From Rickettsiales bacterium (GTDB lineage: Bacteria; Pseudomonadota; Alphaproteobacteria; Rickettsiales; UBA3002), in NCBI GenBank assembly GCA_002725445.1, contig PBPD01000163.1:1-5357 (forward strand): 5,357 nucleotides of DNA, given 5' to 3'. The notes beneath the pieces were generated by a model. It saw only the letters and a list, made by a program, of their open reading frames with translations, did not search any database and was not told the DNA's origin. Positions within the stretch are counted from its first letter, which is position 1. Every line of letters starts with the position of its first letter. The translations under genes and the position numbers were made by a program. Of this stretch, positions 1 through 5,357 are shown piece after piece.

Positions 1-42
1 ATTGGGGCGGTGAAGGAGACAGTTTCACTGCCCTAATTTTTT
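1..42 (+). terminator. Rho-independent terminator of an upstream gene outside the window
   Basis: A stem forms between 5-15 and 23-33 with a 7-nt loop (16-22). It can be extended outward by pairing 1-4 with 34-37. It is followed by a run of six T (37-42). The imperfect pairs (4/34, 9/29, 15/23) are G·U in a + strand transcript but would be A·C mismatches in a minus-strand transcript, so the hairpin is built for rightward transcription from a gene ending before position 1. It lies just beyond the aminotransferase stop, so it may also serve that gene if an A-run lies left of position 1, which cannot be seen. Confidence 0.75.
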
Positions 43-53
43 AAGGCAAAAAC

Positions 54-1199
54 CTAGCCCAGCCAGCGCTTGAGGCGTTCACACGCTTCGTTGATGCGAC
101 CGGAATCCCCTGCATAGGAAAACCGCACATAGTTATGGCCTTCCTCACGGTCAAAATCTGGGCCTGCCACCGCACATACATGCGCTTCTTCCAGCATTTT
201 GCGGCAGAACGCAGTCGAATCGTCGGTTAGCCCGCTCACATCCGCATAGATGTAAAAAGCACCTTGCGCAGGGCTTAGCTTGTCGAACCCGGCTTTGGGC
301 AACGCATCCAGCAGAATCTGGCGGTTGATTTCGTAACCCTGCACCACTTTGTCCAGCTCATCCAGACAGTCAAACACTTCAACGGCTGCATGCTGCGCAA
401 TGGCCGGTGGCGAGATAAAGAAATTCTGCACCAGCGATTCAAAGTTGCGCTGTAAATCTTCCGGCATCACCGCCCAGCCCAAACGCCAGCCCGGCAGCAG
501 GAAATATTTGGAGAAGGAATTAGTCACAATCATACGATCGGAATATTCCAGCGCGCTTTTGCAGGCCACATCGCCGTAAGTCACGCCGTGGTAAATCTCG
601 TCAGAGATCAGGCGAATCCCCTCCGCCTCGCAATAGCGAATCACGTCGTGCAGCACATCCGCATCAATCACCGTGCCGGTGGGGTTAGACGGGCTGGCAA
701 TCACCAGACCAGCGGGTTTTTCTGGCAAAGCTTTCAGCATGTCCACGGTGGGGTGATAATTCTCTTCCAGCCCCGTCCGCATAAAGACCGGCTCCAGCTC
801 GAGCGCGCGCATAATGTTGGGATAGGCCGGATAGCACGGGGCGGAAATGGCAATTTTGTCACCCGGCTCAAACGCCGCAATCAGCGACATAAAATACGCA
901 GCCGACGAGCCAACCGTCACAAAAATGCGTTCCATCGGCACATCCATACCATATTGCTCGTGGTAATAGGCGCTGATGCGATGGCGCAGGCTTTCCATGC
1001 CGCGCGCATCGGTATAGCCAAGCTGGGCATTAAGCGCCAGTTGCGACACCTTCTCCAGTACGCGACGCGGTGCTTTGCGCGCAGGCTGACCGAGCGAGAG
1101 ATGAATCACATCCGCTCCGCCGCGCGCGACCTCCTCGGCCTCGCGAAATGCTTCCATTACCAAGAAAGGGGATATATTGCCACGTGGTGCCTGTTTCAT
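54..1199 (-). CDS. PLP-dependent class I/II aminotransferase (fold type I, AspC/COG0436-like)
   Basis: A cytoplasmic enzyme that moves an amino group between an amino acid and a 2-oxo acid using pyridoxal phosphate. The 381-aa form has the full family I signature: GSSAA around residue 97 (phosphate site), SNPTG with N172, DEIYHG with D200 and Y203, NSFSK with the Schiff-base lysine K231, GWRLGW with R239, and the C-terminal YVRFSYA with R359, which binds the substrate carboxylate. Length is normal and nothing is broken. The substrate (aspartate, aromatic, alanine or other) cannot be decided. The frame is open to an ATG at 1241, which would add 14 residues, but I chose 1199: it sits in an ATGA overlap with the stop of the upstream membrane gene, and the extra residues lie in low-GC sequence already coding for that gene. 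Neither start has a clear Shine-Dalgarno, so coupled reinitiation is likely. It is last in a leftward three-gene set. Confidence 0.93.
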   Translation of the reverse strand: MKQAPRGNISPFLVMEAFREAEEVARGGADVIHLSLGQPARKAPRRVLEKVSQLALNAQLGYTDARGMESLRHRISAYYHEQYGMDVPMERIFVTVGSSAAYFMSLIAAFEPGDKIAISAPCYPAYPNIMRALELEPVFMRTGLEENYHPTVDMLKALPEKPAGLVIASPSNPTGTVIDADVLHDVIRYCEAEGIRLISDEIYHGVTYGDVACKSALEYSDRMIVTNSFSKYFLLPGWRLGWAVMPEDLQRNFESLVQNFFISPPAIAQHAAVEVFDCLDELDKVVQGYEINRQILLDALPKAGFDKLSPAQGAFYIYADVSGLTDDSTAFCRKMLEEAHVCAVAGPDFDREEGHNYVRFSYAGDSGRINEACERLKRWLG

Positions 1200-1738
1200 T
1201 GTGCTGTCATCTTGTGTCTGATCAAAATAAAGCAGACCCATAGCAGCATAAGTGCGCCGAATGCAATATATATTGCAAACGGCAGATTTGATAAAAAATA
1301 TTGGTGATATAAGACTGTAACGGTTGCAAGCGCCATAGCAAAAATGCCGCGCGTTATAGCATAATATCTCAGACTTCTAGCCGGCGGGCTATACCCTTGC
1401 ACATATTTTGAAAAAAGAATCGTTTTTGCCAGCAACAAATGAAATGGCAGCAATATAACCGCCATACAGCGCACAGCAATTTCAATCTCAGCTAGGTAAC
1501 ACGGTCCTCCTATGCAGTCGATGACACGCACATTTGCGAGAAACCAAATCAATAGAATGTGTATTAGCGACAGAATGAAAGATTTAAAATGAATTGCCAG
1601 ACCAGCTAGCGCAAAATAAAGTCCGCCGAATAGGAGAAAGAATGGAGCTGACTTGATTGAAACCGCTAATAAGCCAATCAGGATCACAATATAAACGATA
1701 CATGCCGTAACATAATAAGCCTGAATTTCACGTTGCAT
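1196..1738 (-). CDS. Unknown six-segment integral membrane protein
   Basis: I do not recognise this protein. The 180-aa product is strongly hydrophobic, with about six predicted membrane segments near residues 8-27, 31-49, 53-69, 86-108, 128-146 and 151-173. A short DCIGGPC loop (two cysteines, residues 75 and 80) lies between segments 3 and 4. The tail is basic (RHK). No catalytic or transport motif is visible. I chose the ATG at 1738 because it overlaps the upstream stop as TAATG and has a GGATGG Shine-Dalgarno-like element at 1752-1747 with 8-nt spacing. An in-frame ATG at 1750 would add four residues but has no such element. The stop overlaps the aminotransferase start as ATGA. GC is about 40% by hand count and rare codons such as ATA occur, unlike the flanking genes, which suggests transfer. 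It could be an accessory subunit of the preceding membrane protein; this is inferred only from position. Confidence 0.75.
   Translation of the reverse strand: MQREIQAYYVTACIVYIVILIGLLAVSIKSAPFFLLFGGLYFALAGLAIHFKSFILSLIHILLIWFLANVRVIDCIGGPCYLAEIEIAVRCMAVILLPFHLLLAKTILFSKYVQGYSPPARSLRYYAITRGIFAMALATVTVLYHQYFLSNLPFAIYIAFGALMLLWVCFILIRHKMTAQ
1262..1277. promoter_or_regulatory. Perfect 16-bp palindrome upstream of the aminotransferase (possible operator)
   Basis: The sequence TGCAATATATATTGCA is its own reverse complement over all 16 bases. It lies inside the 3' end of the second membrane gene, where it codes for part of an AIYIA stretch, and 63 bp upstream of the aminotransferase ATG. Perfect palindromes of this size are typical of dimeric regulator sites, but no clear -35/-10 pair is seen beside it. 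It could be chance in AT-rich coding sequence. Confidence 0.25.
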
Positions 1739-2934
1739 TACAAAAACCATCCAAGAAAGGCAAAGGTTCTCGACAAATCAATAGCAGCTTTCAAAGGCAT
1801 GAGCATGCCTAGCGTCACCAATACAGCTAGCATGGCTATTCGGCTCAACATATAGAGCGGCATGTTTAGGGCTGGCACCTGCATAGAATAACTGTGAAAA
1901 AGCTTAATGCGCCAATATTGGCGGATCGACAACAATAAGCCGAACCAAACCAACATAAATGCTATCGCCAAAAACTCCCCAGAGGCATTCGCAGGAGAAA
2001 ACCTCTCTTCACGCAACAGCCATGCGGTATGAGCAACCATAAATAAAAGACCGAACCCCGCCCATACACTGCGTTTCACATAATGGTAGTAAGCCAACAC
2101 AAGTGCCGGTGCGACTAATGTTAGCATCACTAAATAATTATGGTTATACGATTCGGGATTGTCTCTGAAAGTATATGGCACGCTGAAATCACCGTAGTTA
2201 AGCCAGATAACCACACTGACAGCAAAAACCATGGCAAGTAATGCACTCAGCCAGAGATCTCTTTTCTCTGAGGTTACGATTGGCATCGCATTTCTGTTAG
2301 CTGAATAAGGATAGATATGTCGAAAATAGGAACGCGCCACAGCCTCCATATAGCAGCACACGAACAGCAGGGTCGCCACGCCTTGCTCAATAGGCTCCGA
2401 GCCAAGCATTGGCCTATTACGCAGGTTTACTGCAGCAACCACCGCTACGAATAACAAAGTAGGAATGAGATAATACCGCAAAGCATAAGGTTTCAGCGCT
2501 TCCCCTACTGCAAGCGTATTAGCAGTTTTGAATGCCATGCTCCCTGCCAAAACACTCAATGGCATAGCCACCACCAAAATGGCATGCAGTACAATAATTG
2601 GCAGTGAGGGCTCATGGTGTGCGTCAAAGCAGCTGATACCAATACTATTCGACTCGAGCAGGGCAAATAAGGCGAAAAACAATATGATAGCAACATAGCT
2701 ACTGTTTCGTCTTACAATATAAGCAGCAAAAGCCGTATGTAATGCTAGGCCTCCTACCAACACCCCTGGAGTGTGCAAATAATCTCCAAGTGATTGTCTA
2801 GGGTTTATTAATGAGAACACATCCCCATTAATAAACTCGTATACAAAAGCTACTCCAGCTCCAGCCAACCAGAGCGCAGTTGTCACCAATAAATAAAGGT
2901 ACAAAAAGGGATGTATTTCATTTTTTCCTAACAC
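1738..2934 (-). CDS. Unknown polytopic membrane protein, about 11 segments
   Basis: I do not recognise this protein. The 398-aa product has about eleven hydrophobic stretches, near residues 10-33, 55-74, 79-100, 110-134, 154-171, 185-204, 228-249, 268-287, 291-307, 323-339 and 360-382. Loops are short, and there is no cleavable signal or soluble domain. Histidines are scattered in or near segments (for example H54, H66, H106-H107, H117, H265, H284, H302), but I see no known haem, metal or transporter motif. The assumed start is a GTG two codons after an in-frame TGA (2940-2938), with no good Shine-Dalgarno, so the N-terminus is uncertain; a GTG at residue 17 is an alternative. GC is about 44% in hand-counted rows, clearly lower than the aminotransferase and protease. 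It is first in the leftward set, and its TAA overlaps the next start as TAATG. A transporter or a membrane enzyme is possible; neither is supported by a motif. Confidence 0.75.
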   Translation of the reverse strand: MLGKNEIHPFLYLYLLVTTALWLAGAGVAFVYEFINGDVFSLINPRQSLGDYLHTPGVLVGGLALHTAFAAYIVRRNSSYVAIILFFALFALLESNSIGISCFDAHHEPSLPIIVLHAILVVAMPLSVLAGSMAFKTANTLAVGEALKPYALRYYLIPTLLFVAVVAAVNLRNRPMLGSEPIEQGVATLLFVCCYMEAVARSYFRHIYPYSANRNAMPIVTSEKRDLWLSALLAMVFAVSVVIWLNYGDFSVPYTFRDNPESYNHNYLVMLTLVAPALVLAYYHYVKRSVWAGFGLLFMVAHTAWLLREERFSPANASGEFLAIAFMLVWFGLLLSIRQYWRIKLFHSYSMQVPALNMPLYMLSRIAMLAVLVTLGMLMPLKAAIDLSRTFAFLGWFL

Positions 2935-2964
2935 AACTCACACTAGCATATAAGCACCCCATTT

Positions 2965-2970
2965 ACTATA
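2965..2970 (-). promoter_or_regulatory. Candidate -10 box for the leftward membrane-protein/aminotransferase operon
   Basis: Read on the minus strand, 2970-2965 is TATAGT, preceded by GGG. It would place the transcription start near 2958, about 24 nt before the GTG at 2934. The -35 region at normal spacing (around 2988-2993) is a poor match to TTGACA, so an activator or another sigma factor might be needed. Confidence 0.3.
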
Positions 2971-2980
2971 CCCACTGTTT

Positions 2981-2995
2981 CCAGATTAACTCTGG
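2981..2995. promoter_or_regulatory. 15-bp inverted repeat in the divergent intergenic region (candidate operator)
   Basis: CCAGA-TTAAC-TCTGG is a perfect 5-bp inverted repeat around a 5-nt centre. It lies between two outward-facing TATAGT boxes, over the -35 region of the leftward promoter and against that of the rightward one. From there a dimeric regulator could control both operons. The arms are short, so chance is possible. Confidence 0.3.
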
Positions 2996-3018
2996 CTATC
3001 ATTTTTGTTTTTTCCCAT

Positions 3019-3024
3019 TATAGT
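3019..3024 (+). promoter_or_regulatory. Candidate -10 box for the protease gene, implying a near-leaderless mRNA
   Basis: TATAGT ends 8 nt before the ATG at 3033. Transcription starting 6-8 nt downstream of it would begin at or within a few bases of the start codon. At 17-bp spacing the -35 hexamer is CTATCA, 3 of 6 matches to consensus. There is no Shine-Dalgarno before the ATG, which fits leaderless translation. The main promoter could instead lie further upstream. Confidence 0.3.
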
Positions 3025-3032
3025 AGCAACTC

Positions 3033-4388
3033 ATGTTGCAACGTTGGCTCTCTATAGCGCTTGGCGCTTTTTTCATTGCGAACGTGCTGGCCTCTCCCGC
3101 CCGCGCGCTGTCCTACATTCGCGATGCCGAGATCGAGCATACCTTGCGCGAATACTCCGCCCCTATCTTTCGCAGCGCCAATATCCCGCCGGATAATGTG
3201 CGCATCTTCATCGTCAACTCGCCGGTGATCAACGCGTTTGTGGCGGGCGGGCTAAACATGTTTATCCATACCGGCCTCATCCGCGCCACCGAAGACCCCG
3301 GCATGCTGATTGGTGTGATCGCGCACGAAACCGGGCATATTGAAGGCACGCATCTGGCGCAATTGTCGCAGCAATCCAACACCATGGCCATTGGCACATT
3401 GCTGACTGCCGCACTGGGTGCAGCCGCTGCAGTGTCTGGCGCGGGCGATGCGGGGGCGGCCATCATCACCGCAGGCCAAAACGCAACCTTGCGCAACATG
3501 CTGTCGCATTATCGTGGCAACGAGCAAGCCGCCGATCAGGCCGCACTACGTTATCTGGACGAAAATGATATGTCGGCACAGGGCATGCTGAAAATGTTTG
3601 AGGTGCTGCGCCGTGAAAGCCGTGGCGCCAAAGGCGACCCGTATTTGCGCACCCACCCGCTGACCACGGAACGTATTGCGCATATTCGCAATCATTTGAA
3701 CGACTCGCGTATTCCTAAAGGCCAGATCCCCAACCAGTATAATGAAAGCCATGCCCGTATGGTGGCAAAGCTGGAAGCCTTTATGGAGCCGCCCACCAAA
3801 ACCCTCGCCCGCTACCCGGAAAGCAACGACTCGCTGTCTGCCCATTATGCCCGCACGATTGCATGGTTCCGCATGCCCAACTTCACCCGCGCGCTTGAGG
3901 GGGTGGATGCGCTGATCGCCAAACGCCCGAACGACCCGTTCTTTTATGACACGAAAGGGCAAATTCTGTTTGAAAGCGGACAGGTGGATGCCGCCATCGA
4001 CGCTTATACCCGCGCGCACGAGCTGCTGCCGGGCAATGCACTCATCCTGACCGATCTGGGCCGTGCCTATGGCGAAAGCCGCCAGCCCGGCTCGCTCGAC
4101 AAGGCCATTAAATATCTGGAAGAAGCCCGCCAGCGCGACAATAGCAACGCCAGCACATGGCGCTATCTGGCCACCGCATATGGCAAACAGGGACAGTTCG
4201 GAAAAAGCCATGTCGCACTCGCGGAAGAAGCTGCGCTCTTGAATGAACCAGAATCCATGTTAAAAAACATTGAACGTGCACAGAAACATCTGGCAGAATA
4301 CTCACCAGCATGGGTGCGGGCTGAAGATTTGCGTGCACTGGCTAAACAAATGTTAAGAGACAAAGAAGACAAAAAGTCGTTATTGTAA
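3033..4388 (+). CDS. Periplasmic M48 zinc metalloprotease with TPR domain, BepA/YfgC-like
   Basis: The 451-aa product begins with a cleavable signal peptide: a hydrophobic core at residues 7-20 and a likely cut after ARA at residue 25. The M48 domain follows, with HETGH (H98, E99, H102), the third zinc ligand E164 in EQAAD, and THPLTTERI, where H208 matches the position of the regulatory 'switch' histidine of E. coli BepA. A glycine/alanine-rich segment at 118-150 fits the membrane-facing helices of this family. About three TPR repeats cover residues 300-407, the substrate- and BAM-docking half in BepA. E. coli BepA (487 aa) degrades stalled outer-membrane proteins and helps LptD mature; a similar role here is inferred. 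The ATG at 3033 is the first in frame after a TAG at 3024 and gives an intact signal peptide. There is no Shine-Dalgarno. The DsbA-family gene follows after 39 bp with no terminator between, so the two are probably cotranscribed. Confidence 0.93.
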   Translation: MLQRWLSIALGAFFIANVLASPARALSYIRDAEIEHTLREYSAPIFRSANIPPDNVRIFIVNSPVINAFVAGGLNMFIHTGLIRATEDPGMLIGVIAHETGHIEGTHLAQLSQQSNTMAIGTLLTAALGAAAAVSGAGDAGAAIITAGQNATLRNMLSHYRGNEQAADQAALRYLDENDMSAQGMLKMFEVLRRESRGAKGDPYLRTHPLTTERIAHIRNHLNDSRIPKGQIPNQYNESHARMVAKLEAFMEPPTKTLARYPESNDSLSAHYARTIAWFRMPNFTRALEGVDALIAKRPNDPFFYDTKGQILFESGQVDAAIDAYTRAHELLPGNALILTDLGRAYGESRQPGSLDKAIKYLEEARQRDNSNASTWRYLATAYGKQGQFGKSHVALAEEAALLNEPESMLKNIERAQKHLAEYSPAWVRAEDLRALAKQMLRDKEDKKSLL

Positions 4389-4427
4389 TATTTAGGATAG
4401 AAACTTGAAACTGAGGGAACCTCTCAT

Positions 4428-5204
4428 ATGAACAACTACATTAAATACGCCATTTTACCTGTGGCACTGCTGGTGCTTTTTGCTGCGTGGGTGATTGACG
4501 CTTACGGCCCACCACCTGTGGAAGGCAACAACGCAACACGCGTGGGCGGTGACCAACGCGAAGCCGTGGAAGCCATTGTCCATGACTATCTGATGGAAAA
4601 CCCAACGGTTATTATGGAGGCGCTGCAAAATGCGCAGGAAGCTGACCGCCGCCAACAAATGGAAGCGCAACGCAAAAATGTTGAGAAATACCACGACGAG
4701 ATTTATGCGACCGAGAATGTAGGCTTTGGTGGCAATCCCGATGCAGACGCAGTGATTGTGGAATTCTTCGACTATAATTGCGGCGCGTGTAAGTTCATGT
4801 TTCAGGGGCTTGACGAGCTGATTCAGAAAGACGACAACGTGAAAGTCTTGTTCCGCGAATTCCCTATCTTTGGCCCAACCTCGGATGAAAATGCGCGTAT
4901 TGGCCTGGCCGTCGCCGACATGGCACCCGGCAAATACTATGCCTTCCACAAGGCGATGATGACCAAAGAAGGCAATGCCGATGCTGAATTCGCCTATGCT
5001 ACAGCAGGCGATCTGGGTATTGATGTGGACGCATTGCGCGAGCTGGCCGAGAGTGAAGAAATTCAGGGCCGCATGGAAAGCGAGCGTGAATTAGCCAATA
5101 ATATTGGCCTGCGCGGCACCCCTGCGCTGATCATTGGCGACGAAGTGCAACCAGGCGCTATCAGCTACGATGAGCTGCAGCCGAAGGTTGACGCACTGCG
5201 CTAA
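4428..5204 (+). CDS. Membrane-anchored DsbA-family thiol-disulfide oxidoreductase (ScsC/Com1-like)
   Basis: The 258-aa product has one N-terminal hydrophobic segment (residues 7-23) with no clear cleavage site, so it is probably an inner-membrane anchor with the rest in the periplasm. Residues 43-90 form a charged helical region with the DYLMENPTVIMEAL pattern of the ScsC-type N-terminal domain, which oligomerises the ScsC proteins that have it. The thioredoxin-fold domain from about residue 105 contains FFDYNCGACK with catalytic C118 and C121, and the cis-proline loop RGTPAL with T231-P232. CGAC differs from the CPHC of DsbA and the CGYC of DsbC, so whether it oxidises or isomerises disulfides is open. 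The start has a GAGGG ribosome site at 4413-4417 with 10-nt spacing. It follows the M48 protease as the second gene of the operon and ends before a strong terminator. The family call is firm; the in vivo substrate is unknown. Confidence 0.92.
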   Translation: MNNYIKYAILPVALLVLFAAWVIDAYGPPPVEGNNATRVGGDQREAVEAIVHDYLMENPTVIMEALQNAQEADRRQQMEAQRKNVEKYHDEIYATENVGFGGNPDADAVIVEFFDYNCGACKFMFQGLDELIQKDDNVKVLFREFPIFGPTSDENARIGLAVADMAPGKYYAFHKAMMTKEGNADAEFAYATAGDLGIDVDALRELAESEEIQGRMESERELANNIGLRGTPALIIGDEVQPGAISYDELQPKVDALR

Positions 5205-5226
5205 GCGTTCTGCACAGCGAAACGAG

Positions 5227-5258
5227 AAAGCCCGCTTCCAATGGAGGCGGGCTTTTTT
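5227..5258 (+). terminator. Rho-independent terminator of the protease/DsbA operon
   Basis: A 13-bp stem (5227-5239 with 5243-5255) has a GC-rich centre, one G·U pair (5236/5246) and a 3-nt loop. Six T residues follow at 5253-5258. It begins 22 bp after the DsbA-family stop. In the other direction the T-run is broken (TTTCTCGTTT) and the G·U becomes A·C, so it would be weaker for the converging gene. Confidence 0.9.
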
Positions 5259-5280
5259 AATGCATTGATTTTCTGCGCAG

Positions 5281-5357
5281 TTAGCTGGCCAACTTAAGGC
5301 GGTTACCACCGCGCAGCACTGTCGCCTGCACCCACCATTCGGGATAATGCTCGGCCA
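5281..5357 (-). CDS. C-terminal end of an unidentified gene (partial)
   Basis: The minus strand from the window edge to a TAA at 5283-5281 is open for 24 codons in one frame. It reads AEHYPEWWVQAT followed by VLRGGNRLKLAS. Most codons end in G or C, as in the GC-rich genes here, and the gene would converge on the terminator at 5227-5258, an ordinary arrangement. I do not recognise the family from so short a tail. Another minus frame is also open over this stretch, but its composition (cysteine- and arginine-rich) is less protein-like. Confidence 0.5.
   Translation of the reverse strand, partial: AEHYPEWWVQATVLRGGNRLKLAS

Noticed and set aside
588..1307. 239-codon open frame on the + strand opposite the aminotransferase
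   Set aside because: It lies antisense to a protein with an intact catalytic signature, is rich in Arg and His as such shadows are, and matches no domain I recognise.
1738..2934. Possible NnrS-like (haem/copper membrane protein) identity, suggested by the N-terminal HPF followed by a hydrophobic stretch and many histidines
   Set aside because: The histidine-rich HxHEM-type motif of that family is not present and the remaining segments do not resemble it, so I left the protein unassigned.
3005..3196. Short + strand frame overlapping the start of the protease gene
   Set aside because: It overlaps the signal peptide coding region in another frame and ends inside the protease domain; composition is not protein-like.
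3546..4211. 221-codon open frame on the minus strand within the protease gene
   Set aside because: Antisense shadow of the TPR/M48 coding sequence in GC-rich DNA; the sense frame has clear motifs throughout.
4413..4423. Small hairpin GAGG-GAA-CCTC covering the ribosome site of the DsbA-family gene
   Set aside because: Only four base pairs; too weak to argue for regulation.
4455..4949. 164-codon open frame on the minus strand within the DsbA-family gene
   Set aside because: Antisense to a frame with CGAC and cis-proline motifs; no independent ribosome site or domain.
5299..5312. Inverted repeat GCGGT-N4-ACCGC
   Set aside because: Five-bp arms with no T-run, inside the likely coding tail of the right-edge gene; expected by chance in GC-rich DNA.

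Overview
The window reads as ordinary chromosome of a moderately GC-rich Gram-negative bacterium, most likely an alphaproteobacterium. The evidence is the make-up of the gene set: a BepA-like periplasmic M48 protease with TPRs, followed by a membrane-anchored ScsC/Com1-type DsbA protein, and divergently a family I aminotransferase. From memory (not checked here), this neighbourhood recurs in Rhodospirillales and related groups. No rRNA, tRNA, CRISPR array, insertion sequence or transposase is visible.

Layout. Positions 1-42 hold a rho-independent terminator on the + strand, serving a gene that ends left of the window. A leftward (minus-strand) three-gene set follows: an 11-segment membrane protein of unknown function (2934 to 1738), a 6-segment membrane protein of unknown function (1738 to 1196), and a PLP-dependent aminotransferase (1199 to 54). 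These genes are packed with TAATG and ATGA stop/start overlaps, so they are probably cotranscribed and translationally coupled. A 98-bp divergent intergenic region (2935-3032) carries outward-facing TATAGT boxes and a 15-bp inverted repeat between them. Rightward from it run the M48/TPR protease (3033-4388) and the DsbA-family protein (4428-5204), 39 bp apart, ending at a strong terminator (5227-5258). The last 77 bp are the end of an unidentified minus-strand gene converging on that terminator.

How the genes may work together. The protease and the thiol-disulfide protein both act in the periplasm or at the inner membrane surface, and together fit a role in envelope protein folding and outer-membrane assembly quality control. 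The aminotransferase is a cytoplasmic housekeeping enzyme whose substrate cannot be told from sequence.

The most unusual part is the pair of unrecognised membrane proteins. Hand-counted rows give about 40-45% GC for them, against roughly 55-60% for the aminotransferase and protease. They look like an acquired two-gene cassette slotted between the divergent promoters and the aminotransferase, which now begins inside the last codons of the second membrane gene. I cannot assign them a function; they are the best candidate here for something undescribed.
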